64,000 nt of DNA from assembly GCF_026261605.1 (NCBI RefSeq), contig NZ_CP102486.1, positions 1,240,001 to 1,304,000 on the forward strand, in the 5' to 3' direction. Both the position numbers and the translations under genes were made by a program. Positions 40,226 to 49,530 of the stretch are shown here, piece by piece. The notes under the pieces were generated by a model that saw nothing but the letters and a program-made list of their open reading frames with translations, was not told where the DNA came from and made no database searches. The first letter of the stretch is position 1; the number at the start of each line of letters is the position of its first letter. The stretch is from Dechloromonas sp. A34. Its GTDB lineage: Bacteria > Pseudomonadota > Gammaproteobacteria > Burkholderiales > Rhodocyclaceae.

Positions 40226-40774
40226 CGCCGCCTGGTCGAATTCCAGCGCTAGTTCGGGTACTTCGGCGAGTAGGTCTTCGAAGACGACGTCGATGCGGGT
40301 CGCCACCCGGCGGGCCAGCGGATTGGCCAGTCGCCGCAACAAGGCCGGCTGGCCGCGGCGGAGAAACTTGTCGAAAACCAGGGCCTGGCCGCCGGGGCGC
40401 AAAATGCGTGCGATTTCGGCCAAACAATGAGCCGGCTCGGGGACGACCGCCAGAATCAGGTGCAGCACGGCGCCGTCGAAGCTGGCGTCGGCAAAAGGCA
40501 GTTGCTGGGCATCGCCCTGTACCGCCGCGAAGTCGATATCGCCGACCCGCGGCCGGGCTCTACTCAGCATGGCCCGATTGAGGTCGAGCCCGACGTAACG
40601 GTGCTGTGGCGGCAGATGCGGCAGATCGAGACCGGTGCCGACGCCGGCCAGCAGGACGCGCCCAGGCTTCTGCGGCAGCGCGGCCAAACTGCGCTGGCGG
40701 GCAGCCCGCGTGACCCGGGCAATCACCGCGTCGTAGAACGGGGCGATTAGCGTATAGGTCTGCTTGAGGCTCAG
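40181..40774 (-). CDS. Class I SAM-dependent methyltransferase (UbiE-like), probable CTG start
   Basis: The canonical frame starts at GTG 40726 (181 aa), but the conserved N-terminal helix [17 protein letters not shown] is encoded in frame just upstream and would be lost. The first plausible start that keeps it is a CTG at 40774, which overlaps the apaG stop as CTGA, the same layout as the ATGA/GTGA couplings elsewhere; that gives 197 aa. Motif I is [15 protein letters not shown], followed by GLDLN and the [16 protein letters not shown] motif. The substrate is unknown. CTG start is inference. Confidence 0.72.
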   Translation of the reverse strand: MSLKQTYTLIAPFYDAVIARVTRAARQRSLAALPQKPGRVLLAGVGTGLDLPHLPPQHRYVGLDLNRAMLSRARPRVGDIDFAAVQGDAQQLPFADASFDGAVLHLILAVVPEPAHCLAEIARILRPGGQALVFDKFLRRGQPALLRRLANPLARRVATRIDVVFEDLLAEVPELALEFDQAALAGGWFRMIRLRRL

Positions 40775-41154
40775 TGCAGTACTCGTGGCATGGCCAGCGT
40801 GAACTCGGGGATTTCGGCCTCGAAGTGTGTGCCGTCCTCGGCCACCATCTGGTAAGTGCCCTTCATCGTGCCGACCGGGGTATTCAGCTGTGAGCCGCTG
40901 GAGTACTGAAAGCTCTCGCCGGGCTTGAGCAGCGGCTGCTTGCCGACGACGCCGAGGCCGCGCACCTCCTGCACTTCGTTGTGGGCGTCGGTGATGACCC
41001 AGTGGCGCGAAACCAGCTGGGCCGGCACTTCGCCGATATTGGTGATGATGATGGTGTAAGCGAAAAGGTAGCGGTTCTCTTCCGGGTCGGACTGGTCGGG
41101 AATGAATTGCGCTACCGGCTGGATTTCGATTCGATACTTGTTGGAGTCGGGCAT
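40771..41154 (-). CDS. apaG: ApaG (Co2+/Mg2+ efflux-associated, DUF525)
   Basis: 127 aa beta-sandwich protein of the ApaG/F-box-associated type: [29 protein letters not shown] and [20 protein letters not shown] are the family signature, with the end ...[10 protein letters not shown]. ApaG was linked to cobalt resistance in Salmonella; its exact role is unsettled. It is divergent from rpe with 36 bases between start codons, and probably co-translated with the downstream methyltransferase. Confidence 0.93.
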   Translation of the reverse strand: MPDSNKYRIEIQPVAQFIPDQSDPEENRYLFAYTIIITNIGEVPAQLVSRHWVITDAHNEVQEVRGLGVVGKQPLLKPGESFQYSSGSQLNTPVGTMKGTYQMVAEDGTHFEAEIPEFTLAMPRVLH

Positions 41155-41190
41155 GGGATAATTTCGTCTGTTTTTGTTCAGGGAAGCATC

Positions 41191-41892
41191 ATGTCAGTCA
41201 AAGATTTCATCATCGCACCGAGCATTCTTTCAGCCAACTTTGCCAAACTCGGCGAAGAGGTGGCCAATGTCATCGCTTCCGGTGCCGACTGGATTCACTT
41301 CGACGTGATGGACAACCATTATGTTCCCAATTTGACCATCGGGCCGCTGGTTTGTGAGGCGATCCGGCCATGCACGAGGGCGCCGATTGACGTCCATCTG
41401 ATGGTCAAGCCGGTGGATCGCATCATTCCCGATTTTGCCAAGGCCGGCGCCAATATCATCACCTTCCACCCGGAGGCTTCCGAGCACGTCGACCGCAGCC
41501 TGGCGCTGATCCGCGATGCTGGTTGCCTGGGCGGCCTGGTCTTCAACCCGGCGACGCCACTCGACTACCTGGACTACGTGCTCGACAAGATCGACGTCGT
41601 GCTGCTGATGAGCGTCAACCCCGGCTTCGGCGGCCAGAAGTTCATACCAGGCACGCTGGCCAAGGCTCGCCAAGCGCGCGCCAAGCTGGACGCCTACGAG
41701 AAGGAAAGCGGCCGGCGCATCCGTTTGGAAATCGATGGCGGCGTGAATCCAGCCAACATCGCCGAAATCGCCCGTGCCGGAGTCGATGCCTTCGTCGCCG
41801 GTTCCGCTGTCTATGGGGCAGGCAAGGACAGCGACCCGCATCGCTACGATTCGATCATCGGCGCCCTGCGCAGCGAACTGGGCAAAGTCTGA
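41191..41892 (+). CDS. rpe: Ribulose-phosphate 3-epimerase
   Basis: 233 aa from ATG 41191 ([20 protein letters not shown]). TIM barrel with the metal ligands in [14 protein letters not shown] (His and Asp near 35-39), HLMV near 70, [10 protein letters not shown] near 142 and EIDGGV near 180. Interconverts ribulose-5-P and xylulose-5-P. The open frame upstream is antisense to apaG. Overlaps gph by one base (TGATG). Confidence 0.96.
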   Translation: MSVKDFIIAPSILSANFAKLGEEVANVIASGADWIHFDVMDNHYVPNLTIGPLVCEAIRPCTRAPIDVHLMVKPVDRIIPDFAKAGANIITFHPEASEHVDRSLALIRDAGCLGGLVFNPATPLDYLDYVLDKIDVVLLMSVNPGFGGQKFIPGTLAKARQARAKLDAYEKESGRRIRLEIDGGVNPANIAEIARAGVDAFVAGSAVYGAGKDSDPHRYDSIIGALRSELGKV

Positions 41893-42572
41893 TGCATTTT
41901 CAATCCGTTACCTTCGACCTCGACGGCACGCTGCTCGACACCATCGCCGACCTCGCCGAGGCTTGCCGCCTGATGCTCGAAGAAATCGGCGCCCCGCCGC
42001 GCACCCATGCCGAAGTGCACAGCTTCGTCGGCAAGGGCATGGCAGTTCTCGTCGAGCGCTGCCTGACCCATGAGCACCCGCCCTCGGCTGAACGCCTGCA
42101 CGAAGCCATCGAGTCCTTCAAGCGCCATTACGCAGTGGTCAATGGTCGCTTCACCCAGATCTACCCAGGGGTGATCGACGGTCTCAAGGCATGGCGGGCG
42201 AGTGGCCTGAAAATGGGCGTCGTTACCAACAAGCCGGGGATGTTCACCGAGGCCCTGCTCGAGCGCATGGGGATGACCAGCTACTTCGATGTCATCGTCT
42301 CCGGCGACACGACGGCGCACAAGAAGCCGCATCCCGAACCAATCCTGCATGCCTGCCGCTTGTTCGACGTGCGGCCGGACCGCAATCTGCATATCGGTGA
42401 TTCGAAAAACGACATCCAGGCCGCTCATGCCGCCGGCTGTCCGGCATTCGCCGTGCCCTACGGCTACAACGAAGGCGAGCCGGTGGACAGTGCAGAATGC
42501 GATGCGCTAGTATCCAGTCTCCTTGTTGCCTACCAACAAGCACTTACTTTCAAAGACCTCAAGCACAAATGA
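41892..42572 (+). CDS. gph: Phosphoglycolate phosphatase Gph
   Basis: 226 aa from ATG 41892 ([17 protein letters not shown]). HAD motifs: DLDGTLLDT (nucleophile Asp near 9), VVTNKP (motif II), KKPHPEP (motif III Lys) and IGDSKNDIQAA (motif IV). It removes 2-phosphoglycolate. Its TGA overlaps the ATG of a Trp-rich leader peptide, so translation of the leader is coupled to gph, and trpE lies downstream, an order common in betaproteobacteria. Confidence 0.95.
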   Translation: MHFQSVTFDLDGTLLDTIADLAEACRLMLEEIGAPPRTHAEVHSFVGKGMAVLVERCLTHEHPPSAERLHEAIESFKRHYAVVNGRFTQIYPGVIDGLKAWRASGLKMGVVTNKPGMFTEALLERMGMTSYFDVIVSGDTTAHKKPHPEPILHACRLFDVRPDRNLHIGDSKNDIQAAHAAGCPAFAVPYGYNEGEPVDSAECDALVSSLLVAYQQALTFKDLKHK

Positions 42573-42625
42573 CGACACAGCGACTCTGGAACGAATGGCA
42601 AGGCTGGCGCCCCTGGCGTCGGTAA
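42569..42625 (+). CDS. trpL: Trp-rich leader peptide (trp attenuator)
   Basis: An 18-codon frame whose ATG overlaps the gph stop (ATGA) and which ends TAA at 42623-42625. Tryptophan is at residues 7, 10, 13 and 16 of 18, every third codon, which is far beyond chance. It lies 69 bases before trpE. This is the hallmark of a ribosome-mediated attenuator sensing charged tRNA-Trp. Too short for ordinary ORF lists. Confidence 0.85.
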   Translation: MTTQRLWNEWQGWRPWRR

Positions 42626-42656
42626 TTCCTTTCCGCTTTTGCGCCTGAACGGCGCA
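42605..42656 (+). promoter_or_regulatory. Possible competing hairpins of the trp attenuator
   Basis: TGCGCC (42640-42645) pairs with GGCGCA (42651-42656). The same GCGCC can pair instead with GGCGC inside the Trp codons of the leader (about 42606-42610). A ribosome stalled on Trp codons would cover that copy, so the two pairings exclude each other. No T-run follows the hairpin directly; a T5 lies just before the trpE ribosome-binding GAGG (42679-42687), so control could be on termination or on trpE translation. Confidence 0.5.
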
Positions 42657-42694
42657 CCCAGACCGCAATACCCTGTCATTTTTGAGGCATCCCC

Positions 42695-44169
42695 ATGACT
42701 GAAATCGAATTCAACGCGCTTGCCGCGCAAGGCTACAACCGTATTCCTGTTACCCTGGAAACGTTTGCCGATCTCGACACGCCGCTGTCGATCTACCTCA
42801 AGCTGGCCAACGGCCCTACACCTATCTGCTCGAATCGGTGCAGGGTGGCGAACGCTTCGGCCGCTATTCGATCATCGGCCTCGCCGCCTCGACGCGGATC
42901 ATCGTCAATGGCCACCAGGTGCTGGTGCTGACCGGCAACCGCATCGCCGAGCGCGAAGACGACACCAATCCGCTCGACTTCATCGGCAAGTTCATGGAGC
43001 GCTTCCGCGCCCCGCCCAGCGCCGGCCTGCCGCGCTTCTGCGGCGGCCTGGTCGGCTGTTTCGGCTACGATACGGTGCGCTACGTTGAAACCAAGCTGAC
43101 CCGCACCCACAAGCCGGACGACATCGGTACGCCGGACATCGGCCTGCTGCTCTCCGAAGAAATCGCCGTCGTCGACAACCTGTCCGGCAAGCTGACCCTG
43201 ATCGTCTATGCCGAACCCGGTTTTCCCGGTGCCTACCAGAAAGCGAGGGCCCGGCTCAAGGAATTGCTCGGCAAACTGCGCACCGCCGTCACCATTCCGA
43301 GCGAACAGCCGGTCTACTCCGAAGCCGCCGTCTCCACTTTCGGCGAAGCGGCCTTCAAGCAGGCCGTGCTCAAGGCCAAGGACTACATCACCGAAGGCGA
43401 CGTCATGCAGGTCGTGCTCTCGCAGCGTATGACCAAGCCCTTCCAGGCCAGCCCGATGGCGCTCTACCGGACGCTGCGCAGCCTGAATCCGTCGCCCTAC
43501 ATGTTCTACTTCGATTTCGAGGATTTTCATGTCGTCGGCGCTTCGCCGGAGATTCTGGTCCGCCTCGAAGGCGACCGTGTCACGGTCCGCCCGATCGCCG
43601 GCACCCGCAAGCGCGGCGCGACGCCGGAAGAAGATGCCGCCCTGGCCGCCGAACTGCTGGCCGACGAGAAGGAGCGTGCCGAGCACACCCAACTGCTCGA
43701 CCTCGGCCGCAACGACTGCGGCCGCGTCGCCAAGGTCGGTACCGTCAAGCTGACCGAGAACATGATCGTCGAGCGCTACTCGCACGTCATGCATATCGTC
43801 TCCAACGTCGAAGGCCGGCTGCAGGCCGGGCTGGATGCCCTCGACGTGCTCAAGGCGACCTTCCCTGCTGGTACGGTGTCCGGCGCGCCGAAGGTGCGGG
43901 CCATGGAAATCATCGACGAGCTGGAACCGGTCAAGCGCGGCATCTACGCCGGAGCCGTCGGCTACCTCGGCTTCCATGGCGACATGGATCTGGCAATCGC
44001 TATCCGTACCGCCGTGGTCAAGGACAAGCGCCTCTACGTTCAGGCCGGCGCCGGTATCGTTGCCGATTCCGATCCCAGTTCGGAATGGACCGAAACCCAG
44101 AACAAGGCCCGCGCCGTGCTGCGCGCTGCCGAATTGGCCGAGCAGGGGCTCGATACGCGGATAGACTGA
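42695..44169 (+). CDS. trpE: Anthranilate synthase component I TrpE (apparent frameshift near codon 40)
   Basis: The gene starts at ATG 42695 ([20 protein letters not shown]), with GAGG upstream. The frame breaks after KLANGP: one C added to the CCC run at 42814-42816 restores [20 protein letters not shown] and a continuous 491-aa protein. Without it, only a 443-codon frame from an internal start at 42838 remains. The chorismate-binding domain is intact ([58 protein letters not shown]). It makes anthranilate from chorismate with TrpG. The break is probably a sequencing error in a C run. Confidence 0.9.
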
Positions 44170-44190
44170 GTGCGTCGCCACCCAAGTGAA

Positions 44191-44216
44191 AACCGCCCGG
44201 AACCGGGCGGTTTTTT
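44191..44216. terminator. Bidirectional terminator between trpE and the binding protein
   Basis: A 10-bp perfect stem (44191-44200 with 44203-44212), 2-base loop and T6 on the plus strand; the complementary A-rich side serves the convergent gene less well. Confidence 0.85.
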
Positions 44217-44243
44217 ATTGCACTGAGGAAACGCTGCCCCTGA

Positions 44244-45386
44244 TTATTCGGCCTCCAGCTTCCAGACACCATCCTTCAGTTGCATCATGACCCGTCCGCG
44301 ACGGTCGAAACCGGAGTGGTCCTCGGGCGTCATCGTGTAAACACCCTGGGTTCCGACCAGTTCCTTGATATTTTCGAGCGCATCGCGCAGCGCGCTGCGG
44401 AATTCCGGCGTGCCCGGTTTGGCTTTCTTCGCCGCTTCGGGAATGGCTTTCTGGAGCAGCAGGCCGGCATCGTAGACGTTGGCGCCGAAGGTCGCCGGCT
44501 TGTTGCCGTAGAGTTTTTCGTAGGCGGCGATATAGTCCTGGGCGACCTTCTTTGACGGATTGCTGTTCGCCACCTCGTCGAGCACGATCATCGCCCCGGC
44601 CGCCATCAGCGCGCCCTCGACCTTCTTGCCGCCAAGGCGGATGAAGTCCGGAGTCGCCGCCCCGTGCGTCTGGTAGATGCGGCCCTTGTAGCCCTGATCG
44701 ATCAGGGTCGCGTGCGGCAGCACGGCCGGGCCGCCGGTGCCGGCGACGAGCACGGCATCGGGGCGGGCGGCGACCAGCTTGAGGCTCTGGCCGGTCACCG
44801 ACTGGTCGGTGCGCAGGTAGCGTTCGCTTGCGACCAGCTGAATCCCGGCCTGCCTGGTCTGGGCAGTGATTTCCTTGAGCCAGGATTCACCATAGGGGTC
44901 GTTGTAGCCGATGAATCCGAGGGTCTTGACCCCGCTTTTCTTCATGTGGGCGATCAGGGCGTCGGCGATCAGGCTGTCGTTCTGGGTTGTCTTGTAAACC
45001 CAGCGCTTCCTGTCGTCCATCGGCAGTACCACGGCCGGCGTGCCGACCGGCGCCAGCATCGGCAGCCCGGCTTCGGCGACGAAGGGCAGGATGCCCATGG
45101 CGCTGGGCGAACCGGTCGGGCCGATCAGGGCGTCGATATTCTGTTCGGCCAGCAGTTTCTTGACCAACTGCACGGTCTGCGTCGCGTCCGAGGCATCGTC
45201 GTAATGAATGTAGTCGACGCTCAGGTTGCCGATCTTGCGCGGCAGCAGGGCAACCGTGTTCTTCTGCGGAATGCCGACGACGGCGGTCGGGCCGGTCGCC
45301 GAATAGACGACGCCGACCTTGACCTGGGCGACGGCGGCGAATGAAAGAAGGGAAAGGAGCAGGGCGCTCGGCAGGCGAAGCTTCAT
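44244..45386 (-). CDS. Branched-chain amino-acid-type ABC transporter substrate-binding protein
   Basis: 380 aa with a signal peptide (1-20, cleavage near AVAQVK). Type I periplasmic binding fold of the LivK family: VGVVYSATGPTAVVGIPQKN near residue 22, IGPTGSPSAM near 90 and GYNDPYGESW near 163. It would bind an amino acid or small amide/organic acid in the periplasm. No permease or ATPase genes lie nearby, so its transporter partners and ligand are unknown. Confidence 0.88.
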   Translation of the reverse strand: MKLRLPSALLLSLLSFAAVAQVKVGVVYSATGPTAVVGIPQKNTVALLPRKIGNLSVDYIHYDDASDATQTVQLVKKLLAEQNIDALIGPTGSPSAMGILPFVAEAGLPMLAPVGTPAVVLPMDDRKRWVYKTTQNDSLIADALIAHMKKSGVKTLGFIGYNDPYGESWLKEITAQTRQAGIQLVASERYLRTDQSVTGQSLKLVAARPDAVLVAGTGGPAVLPHATLIDQGYKGRIYQTHGAATPDFIRLGGKKVEGALMAAGAMIVLDEVANSNPSKKVAQDYIAAYEKLYGNKPATFGANVYDAGLLLQKAIPEAAKKAKPGTPEFRSALRDALENIKELVGTQGVYTMTPEDHSGFDRRGRVMMQLKDGVWKLEAE

Positions 45387-45541
45387 GCAGGATCTCCGGA
45401 CGACAGGTGGGCAAAGAGAATGGCGTCATGATACGGCAGGGCCAGCAAGATTCCGCACCACCAAGGGATGTCGATGATTGACCGGCAACCGGGCAAGCAA
45501 CATACTCGCAGCCGATTCCCGCCAACCTCGACCAGCCGCTT

Positions 45542-46480
45542 ATGGAAATCCTGATCGACATCATCCTGAAGTCCGGGCGCTCCGCCATCGAGCTCGCATT
45601 GTTCGTCCTGCTGCCGGTCATGATCGTGATGCTGTCGCTGATGCGCCTGCTCGAGGCGCGCGGCGTGCTCGACTGGGTGGTCGGCCATCTGGCGCCGCTG
45701 CTCAAGCCTTTCGGGCTGACCGGGCTAGGCGTCTTCGCGGCCCTGCAGATCAACTTCGTCAGCTTCGCGGCGCCGATGGCGACACTGACCATGATGGAGC
45801 AGCGCGGCGCCTCGGACCGCCATCTGGCGGCGACGCTGGCCATGGTCTTCGCGATGGCCCAGGCCAACGCGGCTTTTCCGATGCTGACGATGGGCCTCGA
45901 TTTCACGACGACGCTGGTGTTCTCGCTGATCGGCGGCCTGGTCGCCGCGGCGGCGACCTATCATCTCTTTGGCCGGGGGCTCTCCGATCAGGAAGACAAG
46001 CTCGATGAAACGCTGAATCACCCGGTGGCCGAGAGCGCCAAGGGCGTGCTCGATGTCATCAACCGGGCCGGGGCGGAGGCCTTCAAAATCGCGGTCGGCG
46101 CCATGCCGATGCTGGTCCTGTCGCTGGTCGTCGTCATGGCCCTCAAGCGCTTCGGCGCCATCGACCTGCTGACCGTCTGGCTGACACCGCTGCTGGCGAT
46201 GGTATCGATCGACCCGGTGCTGATCCTGCCCACCCTGACCAAGTACCTGGCCGGCGGCACGGCGATGATGGGGGTCATCGACGACATGCGGCGGGCTGGT
46301 CAGATCAGCGTCGAACTGCTCAACGCCAGCGCCGGTTTCCTGATTTCGCCCTTCGATATTCCCGGTGTGGCCGTGCTGATCTCGGCCGGACGACGGGTGG
46401 CCGCAGTGTGGAAACCGGCGGCACTTGGCGCCTGCCTCGGCATTGCAGTCCGCACCGCCGGGCATGTGCTGGTCGGCTGA
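45542..46480 (+). CDS. Gate-domain (nucleoside-recognition) membrane protein
   Basis: 312 aa, about eight hydrophobic segments with two similar halves (1-135 and 170-310), each with a Gate-type pattern such as NFVSFAAPMATLTMMEQRGAS and PTLTKYLAGGTAMMGVIDDM. The family (SpmA/SpmB, YjiH, nucleoside recognition) is linked to transport, but substrates are mostly unknown. The ATG at 45542 is the first in a good context; an alternative upstream start has no support. Confidence 0.75.
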   Translation: MEILIDIILKSGRSAIELALFVLLPVMIVMLSLMRLLEARGVLDWVVGHLAPLLKPFGLTGLGVFAALQINFVSFAAPMATLTMMEQRGASDRHLAATLAMVFAMAQANAAFPMLTMGLDFTTTLVFSLIGGLVAAAATYHLFGRGLSDQEDKLDETLNHPVAESAKGVLDVINRAGAEAFKIAVGAMPMLVLSLVVVMALKRFGAIDLLTVWLTPLLAMVSIDPVLILPTLTKYLAGGTAMMGVIDDMRRAGQISVELLNASAGFLISPFDIPGVAVLISAGRRVAAVWKPAALGACLGIAVRTAGHVLVG

Positions 46481-46486
46481 AGCCGG

Positions 46487-46819
46487 TCAGCCGGTTTCGG
46501 CCGAGCAGTCGCAACCTTGGCCCGCCGCGATCCAGCGGGCGAACAGCCGGCTCGCCAGCTTCTCGCCCGGCGTCGGCAGCCAGCCGAGGAAATGCCCGGG
46601 GCGGGTGAGCAGGCCGCAGTGGTAACGGGTCTCCGCCGCCGACCATGCCAGCGCCGGGCAGGGGCCGGTTTTTTGCAGGAAGCACAGGCGCGCCGCCGGG
46701 CAGGTTTCCAGCATGCAGCAGACGCCGCAGCCGTTGCAGGCCAAGCCCGCGGCGGGCTTGTCAGGGGCGTCGCGGTGGAGGTGGATGGTTTGTTCGTGCA
46801 CGCCCGAATATTGAACCAA
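46487..46819 (-). CDS. YkgJ-type cysteine-cluster protein
   Basis: 110 aa, with a CxxCxxCC pattern (CNGCGVCCMLE near 28-35) followed by CPAARLCFLQKTGPCPA and terminal CDC. Such proteins (YkgJ/DUF109-like) are predicted to bind Zn or an Fe-S cluster. Function unknown. Convergent with the Gate-domain gene (7 bases apart). The first residues (MVQYSGVHEQT) lie upstream of the conserved part, so the start may be further in. Confidence 0.75.
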   Translation of the reverse strand: MVQYSGVHEQTIHLHRDAPDKPAAGLACNGCGVCCMLETCPAARLCFLQKTGPCPALAWSAAETRYHCGLLTRPGHFLGWLPTPGEKLASRLFARWIAAGQGCDCSAETG

Positions 46820-46867
46820 GGCCGGAAAAAATGCTCGAAACGCAGTGACCGAACTCAGGAGCTATCG

Positions 46868-46993
46868 ATGAAGAAACTGCTATCCGTTCTGCTGGCCACC
46901 CTGTTCGCCGTGGGCAGCGTTTCCGCAATTGCTTGCGGTGACAAGGCGAAAGACGAAAAACAGATGAGCACACCGGCGAAGCCGAAGATGTGA
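46868..46993 (+). CDS. Small exported peptide, 41 aa
   Basis: Starts at ATG 46868, with AGGAG 8-12 bases upstream. The whole N-terminal half is a signal peptide (MKKLLSVLLATLFAVGSVSA), followed by IACGDKAKDEKQMSTPAKPKM. The single Cys follows SAIA, so a lipobox is imperfect and lipidation is doubtful. The charged tail is about 20 residues. Followed by a good terminator. Unrecognised, but start, signal and terminator make it a likely real gene. Confidence 0.65.
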   Translation: MKKLLSVLLATLFAVGSVSAIACGDKAKDEKQMSTPAKPKM

Positions 46994-47012
46994 GCTTGCT
47001 TCGCGTGTATGA

Positions 47013-47036
47013 GAAAGGCAGCCCCGGCTGCCTTTC
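47013..47036. terminator. Terminator between the 41-aa peptide gene and the M23 gene
   Basis: An 11-bp perfect stem GAAAGGCAGCC/GGCTGCCTTTC with a CC loop; it can serve both convergent genes. Confidence 0.8.
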
Positions 47037-47042
47037 TTGCGT

Positions 47043-47855
47043 TTACGGCCGGACCAGGAACAGCTCGGGATCGACAGGCGTGTTGTTGAGGATCACTGCC
47101 CAGTGCAGGTGCGGTCCGGTGGCGCGGCCGGTGGCGCCGACGGCACCGAGGGTTTCGCCCTGGCGGACGGGCTGCCCAGCGCGGACATCGAGACGTGAGA
47201 GGTGCATGTAGGCGGTGACCAGGCCCTGGCCGTGGTCGATGAAGACCGTGTTGCCGTTGAAGAAGTAATCGCCGGTATTGGCAACCACGCCAGCGGCCGG
47301 CGCCTTGACCGGCGCCCCGCTGCCGGCGGCGACATCGAGGCCGGCATGTGGGTTGCGCGGCAGGCCGTTGAAAATGCGGCGCAGGCCGAAGCGGGACGAC
47401 AGCGGACCGCTGGCCGGCAGGCGGAAGTCGGTGGCCGGGGCGGCGGCCGAGAAGCGGCGCTTGATCGCTTCGGTGATTTCCTTTTCCCGCGCGATGCGGG
47501 CGAGGTCGTCGGGGTTGGGTTCGACCTTGCGCTGGTCCTTGATGGTCAGCCGCTGTTCCGGGTAATTCTTGATGCCGACCGCGACGCTGCGGGTGGTGGT
47601 GCTGCCGGCGCTGGTCACGGCAATTTCCAGCTCGCCGGGCAGGGTGTCGAGCGGGATGCCGAGCAGCACGAACCAGCGGCCATGGTCGCCGACCACGGTG
47701 AGCGCTTGGTCGCCCCAGCGGGCAGTCGGCGCCGGCTGGCTGGCCGGGCCGAGATCGACGACGGCAACGCCGCCGGGCACCGGCGCATTCCTGGGCAGGG
47801 CCAGGGCGTTGCTGCAGAGGATGCCGAGCAGCAGGGCGCCGCTCAGGCGAATCAA
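47043..47855 (-). CDS. M23-family peptidase (LytM domain), secreted
   Basis: 270 aa from a TTG at 47855 that overlaps the stop of the upstream metallopeptidase (TTGA); GTG 47882 is an alternative that adds nine residues before the signal peptide. The signal peptide ([16 protein letters not shown]) is followed by an N-terminal beta domain (40-130) and a LytM domain with [14 protein letters not shown] and the HLHWAV motif near the end, so both zinc-ligand regions are present. Periplasmic peptidoglycan hydrolase or divisome activator. Confidence 0.87.
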   Translation of the reverse strand: MIRLSGALLLGILCSNALALPRNAPVPGGVAVVDLGPASQPAPTARWGDQALTVVGDHGRWFVLLGIPLDTLPGELEIAVTSAGSTTTRSVAVGIKNYPEQRLTIKDQRKVEPNPDDLARIAREKEITEAIKRRFSAAAPATDFRLPASGPLSSRFGLRRIFNGLPRNPHAGLDVAAGSGAPVKAPAAGVVANTGDYFFNGNTVFIDHGQGLVTAYMHLSRLDVRAGQPVRQGETLGAVGATGRATGPHLHWAVILNNTPVDPELFLVRP

Positions 47856-48707
47856 AGCTGGGCAGCCTTGAAGGTGTTGCACTGGTTCATGTCGCCGCTC
47901 TCGAAGCCGCGCTTGAACCAGCGCACGCGCTGGGCCGAACTACCGTGGGTGAAGCTTTCCGGCACGATGCGGCCCTGGGTCTGCTGTTGCAGGCGGTCAT
48001 CGCCGATCGCGGTGGCGGCATTGAGGGCGGCTTCAAGGTCGCCCGGTTCGAGGACTTTTTTCATGGTGTCCGTGCGCTTGCCCCAGACCCCGGCCAGGCA
48101 GTCGGCCTGCAGTTCCATGCGCACCGACAGCGCATTGGCTTCGACCTTGCCGGCTCGTTGCCGGGCCTGGTGCACCTTGTCGGCGATGCCGAGCAGGTTC
48201 TGCACGTGATGGCCGACTTCGTGGGCGATGACGTAGGCCTGGGCGAATTCGCCGGGGCGTGAAAACGCTCCTTCAGCTCGCGGTAGAAGGCGAGATCGAT
48301 GTACACCTTTTGATCGCCCGGGCAGTAGAACGGCCCCATGGCGGTCTGGCCGGTGCCGCAGGCGGTTGGCGTGGCGCCGGTGAACAGGACCAGTTTCGGG
48401 ACTTGGTACTGCTGGCCGTTCTGGCGGAAGGTGTCGGTCCACACGTCCTCGGTCGAGGCCAGCACCTTCGAGACGAAACGGGCGTTCTCGTCGTTGGCCG
48501 GCGGCTTTTGGGCGGTCGGGGCGCTGTGCTGGGCGAGCGGCGTCTGTTCGATGACGCCGAGCAGGGTTAGCGGATTGATGCCGGTAAAGTAGCTGACGAC
48601 CAGGGCCAGGATGACGCCGCCAATGCCGACGCCACCAGCGCCGATCCCCCGCCGCCGCCCCGGCGGTCCTCGATATTGTCGCTTTCGCGATGGTCGTCGA
48701 AGCGCAT
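47852..48707 (-). CDS. Neutral zinc metallopeptidase (YpfJ-like), two apparent frameshifts
   Basis: Starts at ATG 48707 ([16 protein letters not shown]), with AAAGGA just upstream. The frame breaks at the C5 run 48646-48650 and at the G4 run 48254-48257 (plus-strand bases); one added base at each gives a 285-aa protein, the usual size. Corrected order: Gly-rich linker, membrane helix ([18 protein letters not shown]), then a domain with the HExxH zinc motif ([17 protein letters not shown]) and the distal [11 protein letters not shown] motif. Membrane-anchored metallopeptidase of unknown substrate. Both breaks sit in C/G runs, so they are probably sequencing errors. Confidence 0.82.
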
Positions 48708-48717
48708 GGCGATTCCT

Positions 48718-49530
48718 TTAGCGGTAAAGGTTGATGGTGTCGCGGGTTTCCTGCGCCACCTTGCGGGCCGCAGCGGCGAAGTTAGCGTCCTTGCCGGCGA
48801 ACAGGATGGCACGCGAGGAATTGATCATCAGGCCGGTGCCGTTGTCAGTACGGCCGGCGCGGACGGTGGCTTCGATGTCGCCGCCCTGGGCGCCGATGCC
48901 CGGCACGAGCAGCGGGATGTCGCCGACGATCTCGCGGACGCGGGCGATCTCGGCCGGGAAGGTGGCGCCGACGACCAGGGCGCACTGGCCGTTGCGGTTC
49001 CACTCGCTGGCGACCAGGCGGGCAACGCGCTCATAGAGTTTTTCGCCGCCGACATCGAGAAATTGCAGGTCGCTGCCGCCGGAATTGGAGGTGCGGCAAA
49101 GCAGGATGACGCCCTTGTTCGGGTAAGCCAGGTAGGGATCGACCGAATCGCGGCCCATGTACGGATTTACGGTGACGGCGTCGGCCTGGTAGCGCTCGAA
49201 GGCCTCAATGGCGTACTGCTCGGCGGTCGAGCCGATGTCGCCGCGCTTGGCGTCGAGAATGACCGGGATGCCCGGGTGCTTGGCGTGGATGTGGGCGATC
49301 AGCGCTTCGAGCTGGTCTTCGGCGCGGCGGGCGGCGAAGTAGGCGATCTGTGGCTTGAAGGCACAGACCAGGTCGGCCGTGGCATCGACGATGGCGGTGC
49401 AGAATTCGAGAATGGCATCGTCGCGGCCCTTGAGGTGCGCGGGGAATTTGGCCGGGTCGGGGTCGAGGCCGACGCAGAGCAGGGAGTTGTTCTTGCGCCA
49501 GGCGGCGACGAGCATTTGGGTGAAGGTCAT
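48718..49530 (-). CDS. pyrF: Orotidine 5'-phosphate decarboxylase PyrF (type 2)
   Basis: 270 aa. Catalytic [11 protein letters not shown] (Lys-Asp pair) near residue 93 and [12 protein letters not shown] near 120 are typical of the longer, type 2 enzymes. Last step of UMP synthesis. Overlaps the upstream DNA methyltransferase gene by 4 bases and is followed by the metallopeptidase, so it appears to lie inside a run of minus-strand genes. Confidence 0.96.
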   Translation of the reverse strand: MTFTQMLVAAWRKNNSLLCVGLDPDPAKFPAHLKGRDDAILEFCTAIVDATADLVCAFKPQIAYFAARRAEDQLEALIAHIHAKHPGIPVILDAKRGDIGSTAEQYAIEAFERYQADAVTVNPYMGRDSVDPYLAYPNKGVILLCRTSNSGGSDLQFLDVGGEKLYERVARLVASEWNRNGQCALVVGATFPAEIARVREIVGDIPLLVPGIGAQGGDIEATVRAGRTDNGTGLMINSSRAILFAGKDANFAAAARKVAQETRDTINLYR

